The translations under genes and the position numbers were made by a program. From contig JAKFFE010000017.1 of the NCBI GenBank assembly GCA_036675345.1, positions 607,012-671,011 on the forward strand: a DNA stretch of 64,000 bases, written 5' to 3'. This document shows positions 34,287 through 44,031 of this stretch, in pieces (within the stretch, counting starts at the first letter, position 1; the number at the start of each line of letters is the position of its first letter). Below the pieces are notes generated by a model that was not told where the DNA came from, did no database searches, and saw nothing but the letters and a program-made list of their open reading frames with translations. Source of the stretch: JALYOC01 sp036675345. Its GTDB lineage: Bacteria > Myxococcota > Myxococcia > Myxococcales > Myxococcaceae.

Positions 34287-35651
34287 GTGACCCTCGCAGT
34301 GCCCCTGCTCACCCTGCTTCTGTCCGTCGCACCCGATGCGGGGACTGCCCCCGGCGCGCCTGAACCCTTCCGCGCCGAGGTCAGCGATCCGTTGCTGACC
34401 CCGGTCCCGCCGCCCGCGGTGGCGATCACCACCTGGGAACAGGCGCGGGACCTGCTTCGCCGGAACTCCACCGACGAGCGCAGCGCCGCCGCCGGGGTGG
34501 AGCGTTCGGCCGGCCGCTGGCGCCAGGCGCTGGGCACCCTGCTGCCCAATCTGGGCGCGTCCGGAACGGTGGGACATGACTTCCTCAACCCCGACGCGCC
34601 AGGGTTGACCGGGTCTCCGGGCCCCTCGGGCGGCGCGGATGCCACCCGGCCGGCGATCAACCTCAACGCCGGGATCAGCCAGTCGCTCATCGACCTCTCC
34701 GCCTGGCGGGGAATGGACGCCGCCGGCGCGGCCCGCCGCAGCGCCGAGGCCTCGCTCTCCGAGACCCGCCGTCGCCTGACCCTGGGGCTGGCGCGGGGAC
34801 TGGTCAGCGTGCTGGCCGCCGAACGGGTGGCGGAGCTGAACCGGCTGGGGCTGACCCAGGCGCTGGAGCGGGTGGCGCTGACCCAGCGCACCCAGGAGCT
34901 GGGCGCGGCCACCCGGCTGGATCTGGTCCGGATCCAGCAGGACGCGGAGCTGGCCCGGGGCACGCTGGTGGCGGGGGACGAACAGCTGCTGCGGACCCGG
35001 GACGCGCTGGCCCTGGCGCTGGGGGTCCAGGGCGGCGCCGGCCCCACCCGCGACTTCCAGCTCTCCGGGCTGCTGGAGGAGCTGCGGCAGGTCTGCCGGG
35101 CCATCCCCTGGGAGGCGCGGCCGGATCTGGTGGCGGCGCGGGAGAACACCGCCAGCGCCGAGGCTGGCCGGCGCCAGGCCACCGCCAGCTACCTTCCTTC
35201 CCTGAGGGCCAACAGCAACCTCTACGGGTTCTCCACCGATCCGGGGGTGGGACGGCTGGGCGCCTGGAGCATCGCCGCGGTGCTCACCATCCCGCTGTGG
35301 GACGGCGGTTCCCGCGAGGGCGTGGTGCAGGAGCGGGCCGGCGCGCTGACCCAGGCGGAGGCCGCCGAGGAAGATCTGCGGCGGCAGGTGGAGATCGAGG
35401 TGGTCCAGGCGGCCCGGCGGCTGAAGACCGCGGAGGCCCTGCTGACCTCCGCCACCCAGGCGCGGACCCTGGCCGCGGAGACCGACGCCTTGACCCGGCG
35501 CGCCTTCCAGGTGGGCCGGGGCAGCAGCCTGGAGCTGGTGCAGACCGCCCAGGCGCTGCGGCAGGCGGATGTGCTGCTGGCCACCCGCGAATTCGAACTG
35601 GTCCAGGCGCGCCTGGACGCATACCTGACGGAGGCCGAGTGCAACGGTTGA
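34287..35651 (+). CDS. TolC-family outer-membrane efflux protein
   Basis: 454 residues from a GTG at 34287 with GGAG 8 bases upstream; an ATG at 34263 lies inside the operator palindrome and has no ribosome site. A hydrophobic leader is followed by two repeated OEP domains with long helices (ATRLDLVRIQQDAELARG, QTAQALRQADVLLATREFEL) and barrel strands between. It forms the outer-membrane exit duct of a tripartite pump. The 3' end overlaps the next gene by 13 bp. Confidence 0.92.
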   Translation: MTLAVPLLTLLLSVAPDAGTAPGAPEPFRAEVSDPLLTPVPPPAVAITTWEQARDLLRRNSTDERSAAAGVERSAGRWRQALGTLLPNLGASGTVGHDFLNPDAPGLTGSPGPSGGADATRPAINLNAGISQSLIDLSAWRGMDAAGAARRSAEASLSETRRRLTLGLARGLVSVLAAERVAELNRLGLTQALERVALTQRTQELGAATRLDLVRIQQDAELARGTLVAGDEQLLRTRDALALALGVQGGAGPTRDFQLSGLLEELRQVCRAIPWEARPDLVAARENTASAEAGRRQATASYLPSLRANSNLYGFSTDPGVGRLGAWSIAAVLTIPLWDGGSREGVVQERAGALTQAEAAEEDLRRQVEIEVVQAARRLKTAEALLTSATQARTLAAETDALTRRAFQVGRGSSLELVQTAQALRQADVLLATREFELVQARLDAYLTEAECNG

Positions 35652-36748
35652 TGGTGACAGTGGCGGCGTTGGCGGTGGTGGCCTGCGACGGGAAGGCTCC
35701 GGCCAGGGCCGCGCCTCCTCCCCGCGAGGTGGAGGTGCTGCAGATGCAGCCCACCCCGGTGCGGGAGACGGCCGAGTACCTGGGCACCCTGCTCTCGCGG
35801 CAGAGCGTGACGGTGATGCCGCAGGTGGCCGGCTACGTGTTCAAGATCCACGTCCGCCCCGGGCAAGAGGTGAAGGCAGGTGATCCGCTGCTGGACGTGG
35901 ACGGCCGCCAGGAGACCGCGGCCCTGGACAGCGCCCGGGCCCAGTCCAACTCCGCGGCCGCGAATCTGGAGCTGGCCCGGCAGACCCTGACCCGCACCCA
36001 GGCCCTGTTCCAGGAGGGACTGGTCAGCGCCCAGGAGCTGGACAGCACCCGCGCCCAGGCCCAGGCGGCGGAGGCCGCGGCCCGCTCCGCCTCCGCCTCG
36101 GTGACCCAGGCCCGGGTGCAGCTGCAGTACTTCACCGTCCAGGCGCCGATCGCCGGCAAGGTGGGGGATGTGCTGGTGCGGCTGGGAGACTTCGCCGCCT
36201 CCAACACCCCGCTGACCACCATTGCCCTGGGAGAGGTGCTGGAGGTCAGCGTGGGGGTCCCGCCGGACCGCGCGCGGCAGATCACCCCCGAGACCCCGGT
36301 GGAGGTGCTGGACTCCACCGGCAAGGTGCGGGTGAGCAGCAAGGTGTTCTTCGTTGCCCCCCAGGCGGATCCGCGCACCCAGCTGGTGGACGTCAAGGCC
36401 GTGTTCAAGAACGAGGTGGGGTTGCGGCCCAGCGAGCTGGTCCGCACCCGGGTGGTGTACCGCACCGGCGAGGCGCTGCAGATCCCGGCGCTGGCGGTGA
36501 TCCGTCAAAGCGGCCAGCCGTTCGTGTACGCGGTCTCGGAGAAGGACGGCGCCACCGTGGTCCAGCGCCAGCCGATCACCCTGGGCGCGCTGGGCGCCAC
36601 CTCCTACGTGGTGGAGGCGGGCCTGGAGCCGGGGACCCGGGTGGCGGTGTCCTCCCTGCAGTTCCTTCGGGATGGGGCGGCGATCCTCCCCAAGCCGGCG
36701 CCCACCGCGCAGCTCCCCGCGCCTCCCGGCGCCCCGATCACCCGCTAG
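35639..36748 (+). CDS. RND efflux periplasmic adaptor lipoprotein
   Basis: 369 residues from a GTG at 35639 with GGAGG 4 bases upstream. An alternative ATG at 35651 overlaps the previous stop but loses the charged N-region. The lipobox VVAC suggests lipid anchoring. The HlyD/AcrA layout is present: lipoyl halves (VMPQVAGYVFKIHVRPGQEVKAGDPL and the later VQAPIAGKVGDVLVRLGDF), a helical hairpin between them, a beta-barrel and a membrane-proximal domain. It links the RND pump to the TolC-like duct. Confidence 0.93.
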   Translation: MQRLMVTVAALAVVACDGKAPARAAPPPREVEVLQMQPTPVRETAEYLGTLLSRQSVTVMPQVAGYVFKIHVRPGQEVKAGDPLLDVDGRQETAALDSARAQSNSAAANLELARQTLTRTQALFQEGLVSAQELDSTRAQAQAAEAAARSASASVTQARVQLQYFTVQAPIAGKVGDVLVRLGDFAASNTPLTTIALGEVLEVSVGVPPDRARQITPETPVEVLDSTGKVRVSSKVFFVAPQADPRTQLVDVKAVFKNEVGLRPSELVRTRVVYRTGEALQIPALAVIRQSGQPFVYAVSEKDGATVVQRQPITLGALGATSYVVEAGLEPGTRVAVSSLQFLRDGAAILPKPAPTAQLPAPPGAPITR

Positions 36749-36763
36749 AGCTTCGGAGCCCCA

Positions 36764-39700
36764 GTGTTCGTCGACTTCTTCATCCGCCGCCCGATCTTCT
36801 CCGCGGTGCTGGCGATCATGATCTTCCTGGCCGGGTTGCTGGCGATCCCCAGCCTGCCGATCGCCCAGTATCCGGATCTGGCCCCGCCCACGGTGACAGT
36901 CAGCGCCAACTACGTGGGCGCCAGCTCGGACGTGGTGGAGAACGCGGTCACCATCCCGCTGGAGCAGGAGCTCAACGGGGTGGAGGGGATGCGGTACATG
37001 TCCTCCAGCAGCGGCAACGACGGCTCCTCCAGCATCACCCTCACCTTCGCCGCGGACCGGGACCTGGACATCGCCGCGGTGGACGTCCAGAACCGCGTCA
37101 GCCGGGCGGCGGCGCGGCTGCCGGCGCAGGTGAACCAGTCCGGGATCACAGTCAACAAGGCCTCCAACCAGCTGCTGCTGAGCATGAGCCTGCTCAGTCC
37201 GGACGGGCGCTACGACGCCAAGTTCCTCTCCAACTACGCGGACGTGAACCTCCGCGACGCGCTGAAGCGGATCAAGGGCGTGGGCGACGTGCGGATCTTC
37301 GGCGAGCGCAAGTTCGCGATGCGGGTGTGGCTGGATCCCACCGAGCTGGCCCGCCGCAAGCTGACCGCCCAGGACGTGACCCGCGCGCTGCAGGAGCAGA
37401 ACCTCCAGGTGGCGGCCGGTCAGGTGGGCCAGCCGCCCTCCTCCGAGGACCAGCTGTACCAGGTGTCGGTCCGCGCCCAGGGCCGGCTGACCGAACCCTC
37501 GGAGTTCGCCCAGATCGTGATCCAGCGCTCACCCGACGGGAAGGTGGTGCGGCTGGGCGAGGTGGCCCGCGCCGAGCTGGGAGCGGAGAACTACGGCACC
37601 CTGCTGCGGGTGGACACCCTCTCCGGGGTGGGGCTGGGAATCTTCCAGCTGCCCACCGCCAACGCCCTGGACGTGCGCGACGCGGTGTTCGCGGAGATGG
37701 AGCGGTTGTCCCAGCAGTTCCCTCCCGGGATGGAGTGGCGGGAGGGCACCGACACCACCCAGGCGGTGCGGGCCTCGATCCAGGAGGTGGTCAAGACCCT
37801 GGCGGAGGCGATCGGCCTGGTGATCCTGGTGATCTTCCTGTTCCTCCACGGCTGGCGCAGCGTGCTGATCACCGCGCTGACCCTCCCGGTCTCGCTGATC
37901 GGCACCTTCGCGATGGTGAAGCTGCTGGGGTTCTCGATCAACACCCTCACCCTGTTCGGGCTGACCCTGGCCACCGGCCTGGTGGTGGACGACGCGATCG
38001 TGGTGCTGGAGAACATCGAGCGGGTGATGCACGAGAAGAAGCTGGCGGCGCTGGAGGCCGCCAAGCAGAGCATGCGCGAGGTCACCTCGGCGGTGATCGC
38101 GATCACCGTGGTGCTGGTGGCGGTGTTCATCCCGGTGGCCTTCTTCCCCGGGACCACCGGCGCCATCTACCAGCAGTTCGCGCTGACCATCGCCGCCTCG
38201 ATGATCATCTCCGCCTTCTGCGCGCTGACCCTGGCCCCGGCGCTTTCCGCCCTGCTCTTGCGGCCCCACCAGGGGGAGAAGTGGATCGTGTTCCGGAAGA
38301 TCGACGCCGGACTGGACTGGACCCGCGATCGCTACCGGCGGCTGTTGGCCCGGCTGCTGCGCCACCCTGCGCTGGTGCTGGTGGCGTTCCTGCTCTGCCT
38401 GGGCGGGACCTACGCGCTGTTCCGCTTCGTCCCCACCGGGTTCATCCCCGATGAGGACCAGGGCTACATGATGGTGGCGATCCAGGGACCGGAGGGGATG
38501 TCCCTGGTGCAGACCGAGAAGGTGATGAAGCGGGTGGAGGCCATTCTCCAGCAGCAGCCGGAGGTGCGGGGGATGTTCGCCATCGGCGGGGTCTCCCCGC
38601 TGGGCAACGGCCCCAACGCGGCGCAGATGTTCGTGCGGCTCAAGCACTGGGACGAGCGCAAGGAGAAGAGCCAGTCGGTGGAGGCGCTGGTGGAGCGGCT
38701 GCGCAAGCCCTTCTCCCAGATCGGCGAGGCCCGGGTGCTGCCGCTGCAGCCGCCGCCGATCCGCGGGGTGGGCAGCGTGGGCGGCTTCCAGTTCGTGGTC
38801 GAGGACCGCGCCGGGAACCGCTCGCTGGAGGAGCTGTCCCAGGCGCTGGAGGGCCTGGCCGCCCGCGCCGCCGAGGAGCCGAAGCTGCGCGGGGTGTTCT
38901 CCTCCTTCACCGCCTCCACCCCGATCCTGGACGTGGAGGTGGATCGTCAGAAGGCCAAGGCCCTGGGGATCCCGCTGGACCAGATCTTCGGGACCCTGCA
39001 GCTGTACATGGGCAGCCAGTACGTGAACGACTTCAACTTCGCCAGCCGCACCTACCGGGTGTACCTGCAGGCCGAAGAGCAGTTCCGCAACGCGCCCTCC
39101 GACATCGGGGCCTTCTATGTGCGCAGCGAGGCGGGGGACATGATCCCGCTGGAGTCGCTGGTGACCGTCACTCCCACCACCAGCGCCCAGAACGTCCGGC
39201 ACTACAACCTGTTCCGTTCGGCGGAGGTGAACGGCCAGGCCGCCCCCGGGGTGTCCACCGGCGAGGCGCTGACCGCGATGGAGCAGGTGGCCAGCGAGTC
39301 GCTGCCGGAGGGGATGGTGGGCGAGTGGACCGGGGCCAGCCTGGAACAGCAGGAGAGCGGAGGCCAGGCGATGATGATCTTCGTGCTGGGGATCGTGTTC
39401 GTGTTCCTGATCCTGGCCGCGCAGTACGAGAGCTTCCTGCTCCCGTTCGTGATCATCCTCTCGGTGCCGCTGGCGATCCTGGGCGCGCTGGGACTGCAGT
39501 CGCTGCGCGGGCTGCCCAACGACGTGTTCTGTCAGCTGGGGCTGGTGATGCTGGTGGGCCTGGCCAGCAAGAACGCGATCTTGATCGTGGAGTTCGCCGA
39601 GCAGCTGCGGGAGTCCGGAAAGTCCGCGGTGGACGCGGTGATCGAGGCGGCGGCCACCCGGCTGCGGCCGATCCTGATGACCTCCATCGCCTTTCTGCTG

Positions 39701-39892
39701 GGGGTGGTCCCGCTGATGCTGGCCTCCGGCGCCGGCGCGGCCTCCCGCAACTCGCTGGGCACCGCGGTGTTCGGCGGGATGCTGGTCTCCACCGTGGTGA
39801 ACCTGGTGTTCATCCCCGGGCTGTACGTGCTGATCCAGAAGCTGCGTCCGGTGAAGGTCCGGACCCAGGTGACGGAGCCGGCGCCGGCGTAG
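36764..39892 (+). CDS. RND multidrug efflux transporter (HAE-1/AcrB type)
   Basis: 1042 residues from a GTG with GGAG 6 bases upstream. It has twelve predicted membrane helices and two large periplasmic loops. It starts FFIRRPIFSAVLA and keeps the proton-relay Asp pair in GLVVDDAIVVLEN (409-410) and the matching Lys in GLASKNAILIVEF (936), so it should be proton-driven. The length equals AcrB/MexB. It completes a three-gene operon under the MarR-family regulator; the drug range cannot be predicted. Confidence 0.96.
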   Translation: MFVDFFIRRPIFSAVLAIMIFLAGLLAIPSLPIAQYPDLAPPTVTVSANYVGASSDVVENAVTIPLEQELNGVEGMRYMSSSSGNDGSSSITLTFAADRDLDIAAVDVQNRVSRAAARLPAQVNQSGITVNKASNQLLLSMSLLSPDGRYDAKFLSNYADVNLRDALKRIKGVGDVRIFGERKFAMRVWLDPTELARRKLTAQDVTRALQEQNLQVAAGQVGQPPSSEDQLYQVSVRAQGRLTEPSEFAQIVIQRSPDGKVVRLGEVARAELGAENYGTLLRVDTLSGVGLGIFQLPTANALDVRDAVFAEMERLSQQFPPGMEWREGTDTTQAVRASIQEVVKTLAEAIGLVILVIFLFLHGWRSVLITALTLPVSLIGTFAMVKLLGFSINTLTLFGLTLATGLVVDDAIVVLENIERVMHEKKLAALEAAKQSMREVTSAVIAITVVLVAVFIPVAFFPGTTGAIYQQFALTIAASMIISAFCALTLAPALSALLLRPHQGEKWIVFRKIDAGLDWTRDRYRRLLARLLRHPALVLVAFLLCLGGTYALFRFVPTGFIPDEDQGYMMVAIQGPEGMSLVQTEKVMKRVEAILQQQPEVRGMFAIGGVSPLGNGPNAAQMFVRLKHWDERKEKSQSVEALVERLRKPFSQIGEARVLPLQPPPIRGVGSVGGFQFVVEDRAGNRSLEELSQALEGLAARAAEEPKLRGVFSSFTASTPILDVEVDRQKAKALGIPLDQIFGTLQLYMGSQYVNDFNFASRTYRVYLQAEEQFRNAPSDIGAFYVRSEAGDMIPLESLVTVTPTTSAQNVRHYNLFRSAEVNGQAAPGVSTGEALTAMEQVASESLPEGMVGEWTGASLEQQESGGQAMMIFVLGIVFVFLILAAQYESFLLPFVIILSVPLAILGALGLQSLRGLPNDVFCQLGLVMLVGLASKNAILIVEFAEQLRESGKSAVDAVIEAAATRLRPILMTSIAFLLGVVPLMLASGAGAASRNSLGTAVFGGMLVSTVVNLVFIPGLYVLIQKLRPVKVRTQVTEPAPA

Positions 39893-39999
39893 GCCGGCCG
39901 CCCACCCCGGCCGACATCTTCCGTCCGGTCGCCCTTTGCTAGTCTGGTGGAAGAAGACAGCGGGGGCGGACAAATGCTGGCCATCATCGGGATCGGCTC

Positions 40000-42900
40000 A
40001 TGAGCGGACACCTCTCGGCGCAGCAGCTGGAGGCGTTGGCGGCGGACACCCTGGCGCCCCGGGAGGCCTCGGGGGCCCGGGAGCACCTGGCCCACTGCTC
40101 CACCTGCAGCGCCGCCCTGTTCGGGAAGCTGGGGCAGTCGGGCGGAGGTGAGGCCACCGGGGTGGTCAGTGGTCCCGCTCCCCTGCCGGTGGACGCGGAC
40201 GATCCGGCCACCCGGTTGCCGCGCGGCAGCAGCGTGGGCCGCTATGTCCTGCTCGATCCGCTGGGGGCAGGAGGGATGGGGGTGGTGTACGCCGCCTTCG
40301 ATCCGGAGCTGGACCGGCGGGTGGCGATCAAGCTGCTGCAGAGCCGGCGCGCCGGCAGCGCCGCCGAGAGCTGGCTGCTGCGGGAGGCCCAGGCGATGGC
40401 CCGCCTCTCCCACCCCAACGTGATCGCGGTCCACGACGTGGGGGTGTGGAACGGGCGGGTGTTCGTGGCCATGGAGCTGGTGGACGGCCAGACGCTGCGG
40501 CAGGCGATGGAGGCCGGGCTGGGAGGCTGGCGGGAGACGGTGGAGCAGATGATCGCCGCCGGACGCGGGCTGGCCGCCGCGCACGCCGCGGGGATCGTCC
40601 ACCGGGACTTCAAGCCGGAGAACATCCTGCTGGGAAAGGACGGCCGGGTCCGGGTGCTGGACTTCGGACTGGCGCGCGCCGCCGGACAGGACGGGGCCTT
40701 GCAGCCGCCGGAGCTGGCGACCCCGGAGTCGACCACCGCCACCGGGGGGAGTTCGATCTCCACCCCCAGCCTGATCACCGATCATGGGACCCGCCCGCTG
40801 GTCTCCTCGGTGCTCACCCAGGCCGGGATGGTGATGGGCACCCTGCCCTACATGGCGCCGGAGCAGCTGCGCGGCCAGGGGCCGGACGCCCGCTGCGATC
40901 AGTTTGCCTTCGCGGTCACCCTCCACGAGGCGCTGTATGGCCGTCGTCCCTTCCTCTCCGAGAAGGGCGGGCACCCCGATCGCTGGACCCTGCGCGAACC
41001 TCCCCCGGGCACCCAGGTCCCGCCCTGGATCCGGCGGGTGATCACCCGCGCCCTCTCCCTGGAGCCCGGCGCCCGCTACGGATCGCTGGACGAACTGCTG
41101 GCCGCGCTCTCCCTCGATCCGGGGCTGGCGCGGAGGCGGCGGTACCAGGTGGCAGGCGCCGCGGCGCTGGTGGTGACTGCGCTGGCCGGCACCTGGATGT
41201 TCGCCCGGCAGGATCGCGCCCAGTGCGGCGGGGCCTCCGATCAGGTGGCGGCGGTGTGGAACGGGAGCCGGGCGGAGAAGATTGCCCAGGCCTTCGCCGC
41301 CACCCAGCGTCCCTTCGCCGCCTCCGCCGCCGCGTCCGTCCGGCGGTCATTGGAGGCCTATGCCTCCGACTGGTCCGTCCGCCGCACCGAGGCCTGCGAG
41401 GCGACCCGCAGCCGCGGCGAGCAGACCGAGGCGGTGATGGCGCTGAAGATGGCCTGCCTGGATCGGCGACTGGAGGAGCTGGCCTCCCTGGCCGCGCTGT
41501 TCGAGAAGGCCGACGGGCCGATGGTGCTGCGGGCCTCCCAGGCCGCCGCCGCCCTCTCCCCTCTGGCCGGATGCGCCGATGTCTCATCTCTGCTGGGACG
41601 GATTCAACCGGCCGACGCCACCGTGGCCGCGTCCGCGCAGCGGCTCTCCAGGTCCCTGGCCCTCCCCGCCGCCCACCTGCGCGCCGGCTCCTTCGCCGCG
41701 GGGATCGCGCAACTGACGCCGCTGGTGGAGGAGGCACGGAAGCTGGGCTACCCGCCGCTGCTGGCCGAAGCGCTGGTACTCAACGGCGAGCTGTTGCTGG
41801 AGTCCGGGGAGCTGAAGACCGCCGAGCGGCTGCTGCTGGAGGCGGCGGCGTTGGCCCAGCAGGGTCGCGCGGACGAACTGGGGGTGGCGGCCTGGGATCG
41901 GCTGGCCCAGACGGTGGGGGTGCTGGGCGGGCGGTTCGAGGCCGGCCGGGATGCGATCCGCTTCGCGGTGGCCACCCTGGAGCGGCTGGGCGGACGGGAC
42001 GATCTGCAGGCGGGGGTGCGGGCCACCCGGGCCCGGCTGGCGGCGGCGGATGGCAAGTACGCCGAGGCGTTGGTGGATGGGAAGGAGGCGGTGCGGCTGC
42101 AACAGGCGCTCAATGGCGAGGAGCACCCGGCCACCGGTTCGGCGATCAACGCGGTGGCCCTGGCGCACTACCGCAGCGGAGAGCTGGCGGAGGCGGAGGT
42201 GCAGTTCCGGCGGGCGCTGGCGATCCGGGAGAAGACCATCGGCCCCCAGCACCCCGACACCTCCGCCTCGCTGCATGGGCTGGCCTCGGTGCTGCTCTCC
42301 GGCGGCAAGTTCACCGAGGCCCGGGAGTTCTATCTGCGCGCGGTGGCGATCCGGGAGGCGTCTTTGGGCGACAAGCACCCGGAGCTGGCCGCGACCTTGA
42401 ACAACCTGGCGGCACTGCACGCGATGCAGGGCCAGTTCGCCCAGGCCCAGCCGTACGCGGAGCGGGCGCTGGTGATCCTGGAGGCGGTGCACGGGAAGGA
42501 GAACCCGTACGTGGCCTTTGCGATCAACAACCTGGGGAACCTGCACACCGATCAGGGGCGGACGAAGGAGGCGCTGGAGCTGCACCTGCGCGCGCTGGCG
42601 ATCCGGGAGAAGACGATGAGCCCGGACCACTCGGACGTGGCGATGTCGCTCAACAACGTCGCCGACTGTCTGCGCAACCTGGGACGGCCGAAGGAGGCGC
42701 TGGAGCGCAACCTCCGCGCAGTGGCGATCCGGGAGAAGGTGCTGGCCCCCGGGCACAAGGATCTGGGCACCAGCCTGGTGGGGTTGGGGATGTCCTACCT
42801 GCGGCTGGGCCGCTATCCGGAGGCCACGGTGGCGCTGGAGCGGGGGTTGAAGATCCGCCTGGAGGCCAAGGTCACCCCGATGGAGGTGGCCGACGCGCGC

Positions 42901-43050
42901 TTCCAGCTGGCCCAGGCGCTGTGGGGCACACGCCGGGAGAAGGCCCGGGTCCAGACGCTGGCGGAGGAGGCCCGCGTCACCTTCGAGGAGAAGAAGGATG
43001 CCCGGCGGACCCGCGAGCTGACCGAGTGGCTGGCCAGGCAGCGGTGGTGA
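40000..43050 (+). CDS. Ser/Thr kinase with N-terminal zinc-finger-like segment and C-terminal TPR array
   Basis: 1016 residues. Residues 1-45 contain an anti-sigma-type H-x3-C-x2-C motif (HLAHCSTC). The kinase domain (about 80-370) has GAGGMGVVY, VAIKLL, IVHRDFKPENILL near 200, DFGLAR and APEQLRG. A single membrane helix is at about 379-400. The outer part is a long TPR array, with at least six kinesin-light-chain-like 42-residue units (LAIREKTxxxxHPDxAxSLxxLA) near 690-960. Such kinases are common in myxobacteria. The zinc segment could bind an ECF sigma factor or another partner. Confidence 0.93.
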   Translation: MSGHLSAQQLEALAADTLAPREASGAREHLAHCSTCSAALFGKLGQSGGGEATGVVSGPAPLPVDADDPATRLPRGSSVGRYVLLDPLGAGGMGVVYAAFDPELDRRVAIKLLQSRRAGSAAESWLLREAQAMARLSHPNVIAVHDVGVWNGRVFVAMELVDGQTLRQAMEAGLGGWRETVEQMIAAGRGLAAAHAAGIVHRDFKPENILLGKDGRVRVLDFGLARAAGQDGALQPPELATPESTTATGGSSISTPSLITDHGTRPLVSSVLTQAGMVMGTLPYMAPEQLRGQGPDARCDQFAFAVTLHEALYGRRPFLSEKGGHPDRWTLREPPPGTQVPPWIRRVITRALSLEPGARYGSLDELLAALSLDPGLARRRRYQVAGAAALVVTALAGTWMFARQDRAQCGGASDQVAAVWNGSRAEKIAQAFAATQRPFAASAAASVRRSLEAYASDWSVRRTEACEATRSRGEQTEAVMALKMACLDRRLEELASLAALFEKADGPMVLRASQAAAALSPLAGCADVSSLLGRIQPADATVAASAQRLSRSLALPAAHLRAGSFAAGIAQLTPLVEEARKLGYPPLLAEALVLNGELLLESGELKTAERLLLEAAALAQQGRADELGVAAWDRLAQTVGVLGGRFEAGRDAIRFAVATLERLGGRDDLQAGVRATRARLAAADGKYAEALVDGKEAVRLQQALNGEEHPATGSAINAVALAHYRSGELAEAEVQFRRALAIREKTIGPQHPDTSASLHGLASVLLSGGKFTEAREFYLRAVAIREASLGDKHPELAATLNNLAALHAMQGQFAQAQPYAERALVILEAVHGKENPYVAFAINNLGNLHTDQGRTKEALELHLRALAIREKTMSPDHSDVAMSLNNVADCLRNLGRPKEALERNLRAVAIREKVLAPGHKDLGTSLVGLGMSYLRLGRYPEATVALERGLKIRLEAKVTPMEVADARFQLAQALWGTRREKARVQTLAEEARVTFEEKKDARRTRELTEWLARQRW

Positions 43051-43059
43051 GCGGGCGCG

Positions 43060-43659
43060 TCAGGCGAACAGGTCCGAGACCTTGATCGGCGGGCCTCCGA
43101 CCACCGCCGGGCTGAGAGACTCCTGCGGACCGGCCTCCGCGGAGAAGCGGTAGCTCCCGGTCCCTGGCTCGGGGTCCCGATGGACCAGCACGCATCGGCG
43201 GTGGGTATCCACCACCCAGTACTCCGGCACTCCCGCCGCCGCGTAGAGGCGCAACTTGGTCCGGGTATCCAACCGCAGCGAGGTGGTCGCCACCTCCACC
43301 ACCAGGCCCGCTTGTCTGGGATGGGAGTCCTTGCGGTAGGCCTCCTCGAGCGGGACCACCGCCAGATCGGGCTCCGGCTCGGAGTACTCGTCCACCGAGA
43401 AGGGCTGCTGCACCCGGACCACCCAGCGCGCGGGATCCACTCCCCGGGCCAGGCGCATCAGCAGGGTCTGCAGGGGGCCGCTGTGGTACGGGCTGGCGGG
43501 CTCCGCGGCCAGCAGGACGCCTCCGATCAGCTCCGCTCCCGGTTTTCGATCAAAGGCCCCGCCCTCCACCAGGCGACGGACGTCCTCACTTCGCAGCCGG
43601 TAGGCCGGCGCGGCCCCCGGCTTCACGTCCTGCTCCACCAGGTCGGAGGGATGTCCCAT
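43060..43659 (-). CDS. Uma2-family (DUF820) restriction-endonuclease-fold protein
   Basis: 199 residues with the conserved core E-PEPDLAVV, LVVEVATTSLRLDTRTKL and YAAAGVPEYWVVD. These place the PD-(D/E)xK acidic residues and Lys in the usual Uma2 order. The family is frequent in cyanobacteria and myxobacteria and has no firm biological role. It ends 9 bp from the convergent kinase stop. Confidence 0.88.
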   Translation of the reverse strand: MGHPSDLVEQDVKPGAAPAYRLRSEDVRRLVEGGAFDRKPGAELIGGVLLAAEPASPYHSGPLQTLLMRLARGVDPARWVVRVQQPFSVDEYSEPEPDLAVVPLEEAYRKDSHPRQAGLVVEVATTSLRLDTRTKLRLYAAAGVPEYWVVDTHRRCVLVHRDPEPGTGSYRFSAEAGPQESLSPAVVGGPPIKVSDLFA

Positions 43660-43794
43660 TCCCTGGGAAGCTAATCGCTCTGTCCGACAGCGGCAGCGAG
43701 CCAGAGAGTCAGGCCCCGAGGCTCCTGGGCCCTGCTCCCCCCACCCCTTGGAGTTTCGAAGCTCCGGTGACTAGATCTCACCAGAGGATCATTG

Positions 43795-44031
43795 ATGGCC
43801 CACAATTCGCCGACCGATGAGGAACTGCTGGCTCTGCCGGGCGACGAACGTGCCCGTCTTGCGCAGGTGCTGCTTCGCAGCCTCGAAGGGGAACCGACCG
43901 ACCCTGGCGCCGAGGCTGCCTGGTGGGAGGAAGTGCAGCAGAGGATTCGTGATTCGGATTCGGGCCAAACCACTCCCTTGGATGCGAGCGAGTCACTGGA
44001 AGCCATCCGTTACCGCCTCCGCAATCGGTGA
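43795..44031 (+). CDS. Addiction-module antitoxin (PF09720-like)
   Basis: 78 residues from the ATG at 43795 with GAGGA 6 bases upstream. The family pattern L-x2-LPxxERxxLxxxLLxSL followed by E-x2-W-x-x-E and a C-terminal toxin-wrapping segment is present (ALPGDERARLAQVLLRSL, WWEEVQQRI). Its stop overlaps the toxin start (GTGA), as in most such pairs. The toxin is interrupted, so the antitoxin may now have no active partner. GC at third positions is lower than in the neighbours, suggesting acquisition by transfer. Confidence 0.8.
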   Translation: MAHNSPTDEELLALPGDERARLAQVLLRSLEGEPTDPGAEAAWWEEVQQRIRDSDSGQTTPLDASESLEAIRYRLRNR

